Source: Rhynochetos jubatus | Lineage: Eukaryota > Chordata > Aves > Eurypygiformes > Rhynochetidae | DNA: 64,000 bases | NCBI GenBank assembly: GCA_027574665.1 | Contig: CM050662.1 | Location: 3,812,501-3,876,500 of the forward strand | Direction: 5' to 3' | In this document: positions 52,501 to 64,000 of the stretch, piece by piece | How positions within the stretch are numbered: the first letter of the stretch is position 1 | Layout of the letters: the number at the start of each line of letters is the position of its first letter | Notes under the pieces: generated by a model | Told to the model about the DNA's origin: nothing | Database searches by the model: none | What the model saw: the letters and a program-made list of their open reading frames with translations, nothing else | Position numbers and translations under genes: made by a program

Positions 52501-55500
52501 CCGGGTCATGACTGGATCTTGATGGTGGATAAATTACATCCAAGCCCAGTTTGCAGAGCCCTTTGGGCTTCATAGTATGCAAGAAGCTGTATTTTATTCT
52601 ACATGTGTGTTGGCTGATAATTCGATAGGATTTTCAGTGAGCAGGTTCTAAGAGTCCTGATTATACTGGTTGTCTGCGCAGTCAGACTCTTTGCCCAAAT
52701 AATTCAAAAGCCTGCTGTGGAGAGAGGAGAAGGACGATGGAAGGATGATTTGGAAACCTCTGGGTCGCTGGAATAGGTGGGAGGAAGATGCATATGTTGA
52801 TCTGAAGGAGATACAGAGCCAGGTATATGCCTTTAAGCATCTAAAGAAAGTCACGATTTTTTGAAGGGCTGCCTACTTTAAACACAAATAGTTTCTTTAA
52901 TGAGAGTTTTTAAAGCTTTAACTGTTAATTTTAGAATTTTTATTTCAAGCATGCTTCCATAAAATTAACTTTTTCACTGCAGAACACTTTAATGTCTTCC
53001 ATGTTTGTGCTCGTTTGCAAGAAATCTATGCACAATTATTTCTTATGTACCAGTTAAATCTATCAGCCAACAGATGTCAAGTGTAGCAAAAATGCTATAA
53101 TAATATTATGGTCTAATAATAGTTATAATGATTCTAATTACCTGGCACGGCTTTTGAGCGAGGCAGACTCAGAAATTAGTGCAAATGGGATGTTTAACCT
53201 TGAACTGCAGAAGTCGGGTACTTGCAGAGGTGTTTGGGCTGTACCCCTTCTTTACTATTGGACATCCCATTCCCTTTGTTCCCTCCAGCACACCAGGAGT
53301 AACAGTCTGCTCTGTTTTAAATGTTCAGACCTCATTGTCTGTATGTTCAGACGTGGAGAAAAGTGCTGGCGAGCTGTAGATCAGCATGTTTCTTAAAATA
53401 CCCATAAATGTGAGGCCTGGTAATTGTTAACCTCATGCTGCAGTCTAGCCACCCCGGTTTCAGATTGCTCCCGCTGCTGGATGATTGCAGCGTGCCCAGA
53501 TTGCTCTCACCTCAGGAAGGCTGCAGGAGGCTCAGCAATCGTCATCCTTTATGCAAGCTGGTTGTGCTGCTTTTAAGTGTCAGGGAGGCTTTGCCACCGC
53601 CTGGAAAGCACAAATCCAGCCTGATTCTGCCCGAGTGCTGCCAGGCAGCTTTCTTCCTGTCTGCTGATGGGAGAGCGGGGGTGTGCAGGTGACTGGCCAC
53701 GAGTGGTTGGTCCCCATGGATGGTTTGCTGTGAGAAATGAGGAGGGCAGGGCAGCAGGTGGGAGCCAGCCATCTTGCTCGGGCACTGGTGCCTTCTGCAG
53801 TTTGTTCCCACACAGCCTCCTTGGAGTCTCCATCCCCAGTGCAGGAAGGATGCTCTGTGTGCCAGATCTTGTGTTACTCCCCATGCCTCTCTAGCACCAT
53901 ATTTTCCCTTGCGGAAGGATCCTGGGCTGTGTTTTCTATATTCCAGTGGTTTTTGCCCTTGCCAAATGCTCTGTAGTGTCTTGGGGTCCCAGTGCTTATT
54001 ACTGTCACAGGACCGATAAGGCAATATCGTAACTGTTCATTTTAATTTTGAGATGTGGAGTTGGTGAGGAGTCTGTGATTCACAGAGAAGGATCCTTGCT
54101 GCAGAGGAAGCCCTCGTAGGCTGGAAGTTGACAGCTTTCAATGATTATATGCCAGGCTGAACGTTTTTCCTCTAAATAATAGATTCACATGCTGATGAGA
54201 ACTCAGCAGGGCCTAGGAGAATTGGGCTGCTGATCCCTGGCATGGGCAGCAGCTTTGAATCTTTCACCATCTTCCTGTCAGATGGATCCAGGGGTGCCCT
54301 TGCAAGGTTTGCTTCTTCCTTTCCAGCCTGCTCTCAGGCCGGCACGCTCCACTTCTCGTGAAAGCCCTGCCTGCCAGTGCAGCCCACCGTTCCCCGGGGC
54401 TCACACCGATGAGAGCTCTGCCATCTTCAGCCTTTTCTTTGGGGAGGTTTGCCTTCTTGTTGGAGTTGGTACCTCCACTGGTGCATCACCATGGAGATGG
54501 GGCTGTAGGAGCTGCAGGGCACAGCCTTTTCCAGGCTCATGTGAAGTAGGATGCGGTAAAGGGCTACCCTTGTTGGGGGAAAATGATTTCTCAGGGTAAA
54601 TAATTTGTCAAAGAATGCTTGGCATCGCCCTAGATGCTATTAAGGAAAAGACAAATCTTGGTTCTCTCCAAGCCCGAGCTGTAAGGCTCATGTAATATTC
54701 ACTTGGATTTTAACACGCTGCTTTGCTTTGCTCATCACCAAGCATTGCTGCTGTGGCCAACGCTGGCTCGCTAACCTGCTTGTGCTTTTACCTACCCTGA
54801 AAAACCAAAGCTCCCTCTGTCTTCTGTTCCCAGTAAATGTTAGCAGCACATTTCACATCCTGCCACAACAGCACCTTTCTGCATCCCTTTTCTCAGCCTG
54901 ATGCTGCTCCAAGTCAGTGGCAAGGGTTCTCTTCCCTACGATGGGTACGGCCTGGCCGGCCTTCCAAAGGATGCGAAGGGTGTGCAGGGGCATCGAGCTC
55001 TCCCACATGCAGAGCAGCACAGGCACCTCCCCGCTTGGCAGACTGTGCCAGAGCCTGAATGGGCTCGTGCTGAAACCTCCTCAGAAGGTTCTAGGGCCGC
55101 TGCGCTTTCTGCTCACCTGGCACTGGCGTGCTCTTTCTTCCTCTAGTTTCTGGTACGTGGGGAACCGTCACAAAAAAGGTCTAGAAGAGCCCTCTGGCGC
55201 TTCTCTGCCTCATTGCCTACACATCTCATTTCAGATTTCATCTGTAAACATCTCTTTGCCCTTGCTAAACGCTCTGTCTCTTAATTTCTCTCTGCAAGAG
55301 TATTACTTAATTTGTAAATGTTTTAGGATGTTATTTGAAAAATACGATGCGAAGCTGTATTTCATTTGCTGTAATGATCCACTAATGCAGGCATATTTCA
55401 AAGGCAGGCTATGCGGTACTGTGGGGTTTAATTAAATTTTGTTTTTCAAGTAAGCATCAATAGACAGACAGTAACAAATGGTGGGCAATGTGCATACGGA

Positions 55501-56400
55501 ACAAAGTCACTCCACTTTCTTTTCCAAGACTCTCAAAGTGAAAACGTGCAGCCCTTACAATGTACTTGGCCTGCTCACGGCTGCTGCTTTAGTGCAGTTA
55601 CTCACTTTAGGGGAAGTTTTTTCTTCTTACTCTGACTTAATTACTTTTCTTGATCTCTTCCTGCCCGCAAAATAAACTGTTACACCAGGGAAAATTTCCA
55701 GCAGGAGCCTTGGGTGAGCTGCGTTCTGCTGTAAGCTCTGGACTTAAGTTTTGAAGGTTGTGTTGCTTAATGTGTTATGGCTTGTAGAGATGGGTCCTCA
55801 TCAGGGTTACAAAACTGAAGGGCTGAGTGTGAGGTTCTCCTTCCTTCGGTGGGAAACGCCTGTCTCTGGTGGCTGGATGCGGGGTGTGCCAGCGCCAGTG
55901 CAGGGAGGTTGCCGAGAGGGAAAAGTGATGTTGTTGCATTTGACATTGTTGTACCCAAACCGGGAAGAAGCAAGTGGCTCTTGAGTGCGTTTTGTTCCTT
56001 CCAGCAAGCGTGGGGTAATCAAGTAACAAAATGTATGCAGAGGAGCTTGGAAAGTCTGTCGAGCGTCAGCGGGAGGCTGCTGGAAATCATAATGGTGCTC
56101 ACAAGTGTGGCACTTGTACGTGTTCTAGGGGTAAAGAAATTCATCAGCAATGATGTAAATGGGCTCCGTTGTCTGGGCTTGTGCAGAGCATCGCTTGTGG
56201 AGCAGTGAGACTGCTGGCTGAGCAGCCTTGAGATCCGGCTGGTTTCTGGTGGCTAGCGTGGCTTGTGTTCTCCCTTAGCGTGGCAATTTTCCATTGTTTA
56301 GGAACATAACCAGAATTTGTCAAGGAAATCTGTGGGAGTCCAGGGCACCAGCACTGTGCTACAGCCCTTTGATTTCTCTCTGAAATCTCTCCAAGTCAGA
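49524..56400 (+). other. Probable SIL1 intron, no exon recognised
   Basis: No coding exon, RNA gene or intact mobile element can be supported. An AT-rich portion (52.86-53.15 kb) stands out from a GC-moderate background. The longest minus-strand frames (138 and 160 codons at 51956-52372 and 53542-54024) have no recognisable similarity. Confidence 0.4.
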
Positions 56401-56437
56401 GACCTGAAGAACAGATAAATTTTTCAGAGGAGGACCC

Positions 56438-57717
56438 TCATCTTCTGTTCATAGATGAGAGTTCAAGCCGTTTCCTGGATTGATGCCTAAAGCTTTGCCC
56501 CTTGAACCTGCCTGTGAATGGATCCCAGACGGGGGCGGCTGGGGGCAAGGGCTGGCTGTGCCTGGTGCTGGCCCTGCTCCCGCTGGCTGACCCAGTGTCC
56601 ACAGAGCTGTTGGGTGGAAACTGGAGTGTGTAAGGCCTGGGAGAGGCTGTGGGAACCTGGCTGTCGACTGGCATCTCTGCAGCTGTAAGTGCCTGAAGAG
56701 CATCACTGTAAATGACAGACTTGTGTCTGCTAACCTCCTCCTCCGTAAGATCTCGGTTTAACACTTCCTGCATTACGCTAACAGCCTGTGTTTTGCTCCT
56801 TGCTGGAAAGCAGTGCCACAAGGACTTTACAGCTCTCCTGATCCATGTACTGGCTGATGGGGTTTGCTGTGCTGGGTGAGATGCTTGTAGGAAACAACAG
56901 TCCTGTCTGAGCAAGGCTGGCAAGCTGGTGTCCTGTGCTTGGTGCCAGTCCCTGTGGCTGCAGAGGAGGCTGGTACAGGTAAAACAGTGTCTGAATGTCA
57001 CTTGACATGAGGCATCAGTTGCTCTTTAAACTAAGTTCTGGATAAAACCCCATGCAGCTGAGGTTTGTGCTGGTACTACCAGTACCGTGAGAAATGTTCT
57101 GTGCCTGCCACCTTGTTGTTCCATTGTTCCTTGCTGTAGGCTGCCAGGTTTTCCCTTTTCTCGCTTCTTTTTTTCATAGATAGCATCATGCGAGACTCTG
57201 TTGCTGGGTTTTGGGGCAGGCAGTTGCTTTTGGTGACTTGAGGCAGTGTTACCTGCTTCTCTCACCCTTCCTTTGGATCTCCTGCCCTTCACCCACTCAT
57301 TCTCACTTTTCAATAAGCTAACCTTCTTTGTGGGCTGGTCAAGCTTCCCATCCAGGAACCTCGAGCAGACAAACATTTCTGGGGGCTTTATTCATCATAT
57401 GTAGAAGGAGGGGTTTTCCTGGCCTTGGGGGCTCAGCTGGCGGTCCCCAGATGAAGCACACTGGCATAGGGAACATCTGGAGCCAGCGGCTGAGCCCTGG
57501 GCAGAAGGATTTGCTCTCTGTGCAGACAGTAAGTGCTTCGGCCTGGTCTTTGCAGGAGCAGGTGAGTGATTTGGGTTCCCCACAGTATTTGCTGGCATGA
57601 TTAAATCTTGCAGATGCGCCCGAGCAGGTTTAGGGGCTTGTTCCCAGCAGGGTAACAGGGAGAGAACGATGTGCTCCACAGCAGAGCCGGTGCTGGAGAG
57701 TCCAGGGCCTGTGCTTC
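56438..57717 (-). pseudogene. Stop-poor minus-strand frame, possible decayed intronless gene copy
   Basis: One minus-strand reading frame, 57717 down to 56438 (about 426 codons), is interrupted only by a tandem TGA-TGA near 57394 and a TAA at 57026. Three long open segments (57679-57395, 57376-57026, 57001-56438) are therefore in phase without any frameshift. The translation contains charged and serine/proline-rich stretches, for example DLTEEEVSRHKSVIYSD and SNRVSHDAIYEKKKREKGK. I do not recognise the family. A retropseudogene or a chance stop-poor stretch are the main readings; no poly-A tail or target duplication was found. Confidence 0.3.
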
Positions 57718-57800
57718 AATGGTTCTTGCAGGACTGTGCAGCAAACAGGGGACAGGTCAGGGGCCTCGACACAAGGTGTGGAATGACACGAGTCCAGGGC

Positions 57801-57805
57801 ATGGG
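57801..57805. repeat. Target-site duplication, left copy (ATGGG)
   Basis: Five bases directly before the TG of the LTR, repeated exactly after its terminal CA. Confidence 0.85.
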
Positions 57806-58666
57806 TGTGCTGGTTTTAGTCAGGAAAGAGTTAACTCTCTTTACAGTGGCTGCTATGAAGGTATGTTCCTGGATTTACCCTAAGAAAAGTACTGATAAGG
57901 TGTCATTTTAGCTGGTGCTGGAGAGTGCTTGTACAAAATTCAAGGTCTTTCTCAGCTTCTGATACTGCAGCTGCATTCCCAACTTTCTCACTGCAGGCAG
58001 TGTGGGAGGACACACAGTTCAGCCAGCCAACCCAAACTGACCGAAGGAGTATTTCATTCCATAGTATGTTGTGCTCAGGGCATAGGTGGGGAGAGGGTCT
58101 GGGGACCATTACTTTTTCACTTTCACTCTCTTACACTTGCTAATGCTCTCTCGAACTCCTTTGTTAGCTGTTTTGCTAACTCCTGTTTCGTTTGTGAGTT
58201 GGTGGGTCTGTTAGTTTTCCCGGTTGTGCTGTCACTGATGGGGTTTGCTCGGACTCTGCTGCGATCGCTCTCTGGCTCTGACTCTCGCTTCTCAGGACCT
58301 GGTTGTGCATCGGTCGGCGGGTGGTGAGCAATTGTATAATATTCACAGAATCACTAACGCTGAAAAAGACCTATAAGATCATCCAGTCCAACCATCAACC
58401 CAACACTACCATACCTACTAGACCATGTCCTTAAGTGCCACGTCTACATGCTCATTTTCTATTATTTTAATTGCCTATTATTAGTACTATTTGTATATAT
58501 TCATTTATATATATTATTTATTTATATGCAATTAGTAAATAGTTCTTATCTCAATTTTATGAGCTTCCTTGTCTTTTTCCTCTGATTCTTCCCCTCTGGA
58601 GGAGGGGAGGGGAGACTTGTGAGAGTGGCTTCATGGTATTTTGCTAGCCAGAGTTAAACCACCACA
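57806..58666 (+). mobile_element. Solo LTR of an avian endogenous retrovirus
   Basis: The element starts TGTGCTGGTTTTAGTCAGG and ends GAGTTAAACCACCACA, and is flanked by the perfect 5-bp duplication ATGGG. Internally it shows the TGCATCGGTCGGCGGGTGG / TGAGCAATTG stretch and a T/TATTA-rich region, which I associate with TguLTR5-type avian LTRs. No internal retroviral genes are present, so it is a solo LTR left by recombination. Where the family usually has a TATA box, the sequence reads CAGGGCATAGG, so it is probably inactive. About 750 bp are LTR and 110 bp are a nested CR1 insertion. Confidence 0.88.
58341..58450 (-). mobile_element. CR1 3' tail nested in the LTR
   Basis: The plus strand reads CACAGAATCACTAACGCTG, then AAGACCTATAAGATCATCCA and AGTCCAACCATCAACCCAAC. 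This is the complement of a CR1 3' end (GGATGATCTTATAGGTCTTTTTCAGCG... GATTCTGTG). Only about 110 bp are present, interrupting LTR sequence between GAGCAATTG and the TATTA-rich region. The CR1 therefore inserted after the LTR. Confidence 0.85.
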
Positions 58667-58671
58667 ATGGG
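58667..58671. repeat. Target-site duplication, right copy (ATGGG)
   Basis: Exact match to 57801-57805, immediately after the LTR's terminal CA. Confidence 0.85.
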
Positions 58672-61600
58672 AAGCTGTGATAGTGCTTGGGAATGTACAA
58701 CAGAAAAAGGGGGGTCTAGGACTATTTAAAAGAAGACAAGGTAATCTGTAATTCAGGTTTTGGGGGATTCACTTCTAGCAAGAGAGCATGAGGCTGGCTG
58801 GGAGGGGAGGAGCGCTTGCTCAGACGAGTGATAATCCGTGGCACGTGTTACTGTGCCAAGGCTCTTTGACAAACATTAGCCTTCTTAATGCCTCCCTGGG
58901 ACGAGCGAGATGATGCGCTGCTGGATGAGGAACGTGGAGTTTTCTGGGCCATAAGAAGCTTCAGCCCAGAGTGGTGATTTAAACACCGAATTCCTTTTGA
59001 TAACGGAATTGATGGCTGCCTCGCAGGGGAGTGTTGCACAGGAACAGATTGCGTTGTCCTGATGTTTTTAAAAGTGAAAAGTGTGCTGGTCTTCACAAGC
59101 ACTTGGGTCTGACACCGGCCAGCTAGGTTTCTTGGATTTCTCCGTTGGAGTTTGGCAGCCGTCTGCTTGAGGGAGTGCAGTGGTCTCATAAGAGTGTATT
59201 TGATCTGACACATGACAAATTGTTTCTGCTGGCAGGTGCTTGAGGCGCAGTCTGTTAGCTGGCAGCCGTGGCTTTGCGGGCACCGAGGAAGTTGGGGAAG
59301 GCGAGCCTGCCCTCTTCTTAGAAAGTGACAACAGAGGGGGTGTTGGTTTAGCCCCCCTCCCATTCCAGCCTCCTTTTTGCTAGTTGTTAAACTGTGCTAT
59401 TTGCATAGATGATTAATGTGGCGTATGTAGGTGTTCCTGCGGATGCTTGTTGTGTGTCTTGTTGCACTTCAGCGTGTGGGGCAGCAGAGGAGAGCCCGTG
59501 TTTTTGGGACCAGACCCATTTGCCATTCAAGATGCTTTGTTCAGTTGCTTTTTTTAGGACACCCTTTTAATTCTATAATGAGGAGTGGAATATTAACATT
59601 TCTCAGCAGAATCAGAAGTACATGTCCCCTGTGAGATACTGTAAATACATTTTATCTGTTCTGTTACCTGCAGTTTTAGAGAATATGTCCCCTGAGCATT
59701 TTAATCTTGTTTTCCAGAGTTGTCTCAGGGTGAGAAATCGCCCCGATTTGCAACTTCGGGAATAATTACTGGGCGTATTAATTTCTTCTACTTCCTGCTG
59801 TCCATCCATTATTGCCTCTGAGAGGAAAAAACCTCTCTGTAAATCTCCACCGAAACAGGACTGACTGCTTGATGATTAGAAGGAGAGTTATGTGCTCTAG
59901 GAATGTGTTTCTGAGAGAGCATCTCGTAGCCGTGCCTGTGGATGGACCCACCAGTGTGTGCTGGCTCCTCCAGCACCGTTCAGAAGCACTTAGCCATGCA
60001 GAGCCTGCCAGATGCCCGGGCTGGCTGGGCGCTCCTTACGCTACGATTAGGGAAGACAGCACTGCAGGCAGCACGTCTCTGGGCAGTCGTGGCACACCTG
60101 GGGCGCTGCGATGAGACAAGAGGCTGAAGGTCAGGTCTGCTCAACCACCCGAGTGGTGCTTTGCCTCCTGAAGTGCTTTGCCTGCAGTGCCTGGCTGCTG
60201 TTACGGAATAGAAATTAGGAAGGACAATAATTGAAGTGGTTCATCAGCTGGCCCGCTTTTGTCCAGCAGCTAAAAGCCAGTTCAGAGATTTTTGTGGAAG
60301 CGCTCTTTGCTTTGGTCCTTTTCTGCTCTTTCTTTAAGTACAGACTGAAAGAGCTGGAGACTGCAGGCCACTGTAATTATTATTTTCTCCTGAACAGCAG
60401 AATAAATGTGCCATTTAATGCAGAAATGACAGGGTCCTTGCCTCGGAAAAAATATGCGGTCTGACCCTGATGCTGCAAGCATGTGAGTAACCGTCTGCCT
60501 GGTTCTGGGTGCACTGAGATTTCTCATTCCCTGGATGGGGGTCGGTGCCAAAATTTGTCTCTGTGTGATGTCTGCGGTCACTGTGGAGGCTGACGTTGAA
60601 ACAGCTGTGATTTGCGTGGCAGCTGTATTCCAGTGGAGAAGCTCTGCAGAAAAGCTTGTCCATTGCATGATACAGTCTGCTTGCAGGAGGGGACAGCTGA
60701 AGTCTGTGGTCTCCATGGGAGAAGCCCTCTCCATGGCTCTGGCAGGGCAGTCCTGTGATGGACTTGGCATCTTCCACCTGATGTGGCAAGATGAGGCTGT
60801 GGCACCAGCAGGATGTAGAGGAGGCTGCTTTGGGATGTTCTGCCCTCTGAGCAAGGAGGAGGTGCTGCAGATGCGTCTTTCGTTGGAACTTACGGCGTAT
60901 GAGTGGCTAACAGCCTGCTGTTAGCTCTTACAGGGAGATCTCCAGACTCCTCCTTGGCTTTGCAAGGCTTGGCTTGGCCGTACAGCTAAGGCCAAGAAAT
61001 GTGGAGAGGAAATCGCTGTGTCCTTTGGCTGCTGCTTCCCGCTGCCTGGGTGTGCTCTGCGGTGTCCGCAGAGGCAGCAGATGCAGCGACAGCCAGGACT
61101 GCCAAAGAGACCACTATCGTTGACTGGTGCTCCTCAGCTACTGAGATATGCCGCTTAATGGCTTTTGGTTCCCTAACAAAAGGATGTTCCAGCTGGGTCT
61201 GCTGCTGTTCCGAGCTCCAGGTGAGGAACAGTGGGTCTTTTGGACCGAAGGGCTCTGAGGTTATGAACACAGTCATCCCTTGGAAGAGAAAATCGCAGAG
61301 GAAAGCCACTCCTGGTTGCATCTGTTTTCCTCCTCCCCCAGTCTGCTGGAGCCTGCCTTTGCTGCAGCCAAGGGGCAGTGGGACGGAGCTAAGGTACTGC
61401 TTAACGGTGGGGTCTTGATCTTAAAGGTCTTTTCCCGCCTAAAAGATTAATGATTCTACTGCTCCTGGTTGAACCCCTTGGCTCTGAAGAGCAGTGCGGA
61501 CAGCTAGGGGTCAGAAGGGACCTGTGGGCGGGGAGCAGGCCTGCTGCTTGGAAGGGTCGCTGCTTCTTTGAGCCTCTCCCTGTGACCCTTCGTTACGCAC

Positions 61601-64000
61601 ACCTCTAAGGCCCAGACTCGCAGTTCAAACATCTGTAGCGCTGCGGAGAGGAGCCACGCGGACCTTGCGGCCCTGGAGTGCGGCGGGCGGTGCGGCCGAC
61701 GGCACACCCAGACTCCCGAGGTGGCTAAAGCATTTGCAGAAATGCTGTTCCATAACCTCTTCGTAACGTGAGATGTACAGAGGCAGGTTTTCTGCTTTGT
61801 CACCGTGTCATAAGGATTTAAGGTTGAGAAGCTCTTTGAAGCACCAATACAGCCTGTTCTGCCACGGCAAGGTGGAGATGAGTGCTGGCATGATTTTCCT
61901 TCCCCAAGGGAAACGCAGTTTTGCACAGATCACAAGCTGTGGCTCTGCTGCTGTTTGAAGAGACCAGACAAATCGCAGAGACGGGCGCTCTGTGCAACAT
62001 CAAAGTCTGCCCGTCAGAAGCCGCGATGCTCAGGAACTCCAGCTCAGCGTCCTTCATGTCTAGGCAGCAAAAGGAAAGAAGGTCTCTGAACCTGGAGTCA
62101 CTTGGGGATCAAAGCTCTGCTTGGCAAAGGCTGATGAGGCAAAAGGCAGGATGACAGCAGGGAGGTCACAGCCCATGCAGGTGACCGAGGCCATCTAATA
62201 ATGGAAGTCGGGCCTTCAGAGGGGTCTGCACAGCCCCCTCCTCTGCTGAAGAACTGTATCTACCCCCGAGGGAGCGAGCTTGCAATGCCCAGCACCGGAG
62301 CAATTCTGCAGTTTGGATTGTTTAATTAAAAGGATGCTGCGCTGTCACGTTTTCAACTATTTTTTTCCATACGTTGCTACAAGTAACAGCTAAAATAGCT
62401 GTCCCTATCTGACGGGATGAGAGAAGGAAAGTTGTTTGCAGCTGTGGACTCCTTGCATTTGATGGTGCTTTGTGTGCGGGCAGTTTGCTTGCTTCTGCCC
62501 TGATTTTTATGAAGCTTAAAACAGTGCCCAAAGACCAAGGAAGACTGGAGCATCTTGATCCGAGGTGCAGCGTGAGCACGTGTCAGTCTGTAACCAGCTC
62601 ACAAGCAGCAGAGCAAAAAGCCATTCCCCAAAGTAGAGGTGGAGGATGATGAAGGACGGGAGAGGGAAGGAATTCTGTTCTCTTTGAGCTTCCCATGTCT
62701 GTGCGTTTTCCTCTGTGCTTGCAGCCCTTGGAGCTCTTTGCTGTTTTAAATTTCCTTGGGAAAAAATGAGTGCTGCCTGCTGCTGGCTGCCTCTTCTGCT
62801 TTGGTTTCAGGCTGGGGAGGCGCTTGTGCTAGGGGAGCAAGGCTTGCTTTTTAATCTTGGTGGGCAGTGCCTGGGTAGAAGAATGGAAATCACCGTGAGA
62901 GCCACTTCTAGATGATTGTACTGGTAGTCTCTGTGTTCTCTCTTTATACTCGTTACTGTCCCAGGGCTTTTTTAATTGCTTATGAAAGGCATCCTCTGAG
63001 ATCACTTTAAAAGTACTGATGCAATGAAAAAAACAAGCAAACTTCAATAATGCCTTTCATCAAAGCATGTGAGGATCCTGCTGCAGCCCTGGGTGGCAGG
63101 ATCCTGCGTTTCCCTTGGTTGTAACCCTGGAGTCTGTGTTAGGCGTGGAGCAGCTGAGCCCCGGTCTGGGGAACGACTTGCTGGGTTCCTGCAGAGGGTT
63201 GGGGCAAAGCCAGGAGCAGTCCCAAAGGATTCTGCTTGGCTGAAGGTGATGTTCGTTCCTGGAGAGCTCCTCATTTCCCTTCAGGGAAGGGTTTGAAGTT
63301 GTCTTGTCAGGGCTTTATTCCAGGTTTTGCTGCTGGTGACCCTGCCAGCAGCTCCTGGCTCGGCTTGGCCCCACGAGGCAGATCCCAGTGGATTTTCAAC
63401 TGGGAACTTGCCACAAAACTGGAAGTGTGGGGGAGTGCAGCTCTCTTGTAAGGGAGGTCCTGAGCCGGACATCCTGCCAGGTGTCCGTGTGCTGTTTGCT
63501 CCCTGCTGTGACCCGTGTCCTTGGGTTGTGATGCTGAGGAAGAGCTGTCACTGCTGCCCGTGCACTCTAGGGAGGGGAGGGAATGGATTTTTCATAAACT
63601 TCACAGCTCACCGTTTCTGGTGCATCGATAGAGCTGCTGGAGAGGCCCTTCACGTGCCCGCTGCTGGGGCACCTCTGCGATGGGTGCTCCGCAGGGCTGC
63701 CGTAGCGGCTGCCGGCGGCTCAGGAGAGAAGGGAAACCTTGGGGCTGAGCAGCAAGGGTCTTGGCGGGGACAGGCTGAGATACCGACACGGGGGATATCC
63801 TTGTGGGGCAGGTGGCATGGTGCGGGTGCTGCTGCCAGAGTTGTCTGCCTGCTACATCGGCGTCTGGTTTCTGTAATGCCTGAATTTTACATGGTTTTTT
63901 AACCTCTTAATTGAGTCTCTTTAGCGGGAAGCCAGCACCTGACTGGGAAGGAGGTGGTTATTGGATGTGAGAGCCATGAGTGAACAGCAGGAACTTGGAA
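58672..64000. other. Probable SIL1 intron to window end
   Basis: No gene could be assigned. The interval is rich in moderately long minus-strand frames (58848-59363, 60282-60854, 61504-61926) without recognisable similarity. Two plus-strand ATGs with signal-peptide-like N-termini (60999 and 62766) are discussed as findings. No RNA gene or intact mobile element was seen. Confidence 0.4.

Noticed and set aside
53542-54024. 160-codon minus-strand frame
   Set aside because: No recognisable family, three overlapping frames also open, no splice or promoter context.

Overview
This is vertebrate nuclear DNA, almost certainly from a bird. It contains CR1 LINE fragments ending in the avian CR1 3' octamer, LTRs of avian endogenous-retrovirus types, compact introns, and one well-conserved multi-exon gene with CpG-island promoters. 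The TGTGCTGGTTTT...AAACCACCACA LTR resembles LTRs I associate with songbirds and other Neoaves, so a non-galliform bird is the better guess. That lineage call is inference.

The only protein gene I can identify with confidence is MATR3 (matrin-3), on the minus strand. I assembled 14 coding exons from 18161 down to 1689. Every junction is GT-AG and every phase is consistent, giving one 2709-nt reading frame of 902 codons plus stop. It encodes two matrin-type zinc fingers, two RRMs, a nuclear localisation signal and an acidic region. The 3' UTR runs from 1688 towards the window start. The non-coding 5' exon lies about 7 kb upstream, in a CpG island at 25.0-26.2 kb that carries two perfect TCTCGCGAGA palindromes. 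A second CpG island at 31.6-32.1 kb has a strong minus-strand splice donor and may be a distal MATR3/SNHG4-type promoter. Between the two islands are a CR1 fragment and a 200-nt candidate H/ACA snoRNA.

From 32 to 47 kb the sequence is non-coding. It includes two neighbouring LTR-derived elements (about 41.0-41.9 and 42.2-43.0 kb) and an AT-rich block with a repeated homeodomain-like motif.

A third CpG island at 47.3-48.1 kb has a plus-strand first-exon donor, followed by a 74-nt spliced-exon candidate. By synteny with mammals, where SIL1 lies head-to-head with MATR3, this is probably the SIL1 promoter and 5' UTR. No SIL1 coding exon was recognised. The rest of the window would then be SIL1 intron. 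It holds a solo LTR with a perfect 5-bp target duplication (57806-58666) that itself carries a nested CR1 tail, and beside it a long, nearly open minus-strand frame that may be a decayed coding relic.

The main items worth checking are the paired BANP-type palindromes, the snoRNA candidate, the 5S rRNA-like repeat in the MATR3 intron, the nested LTR/CR1, and the 1.28-kb stop-poor minus-strand frame.
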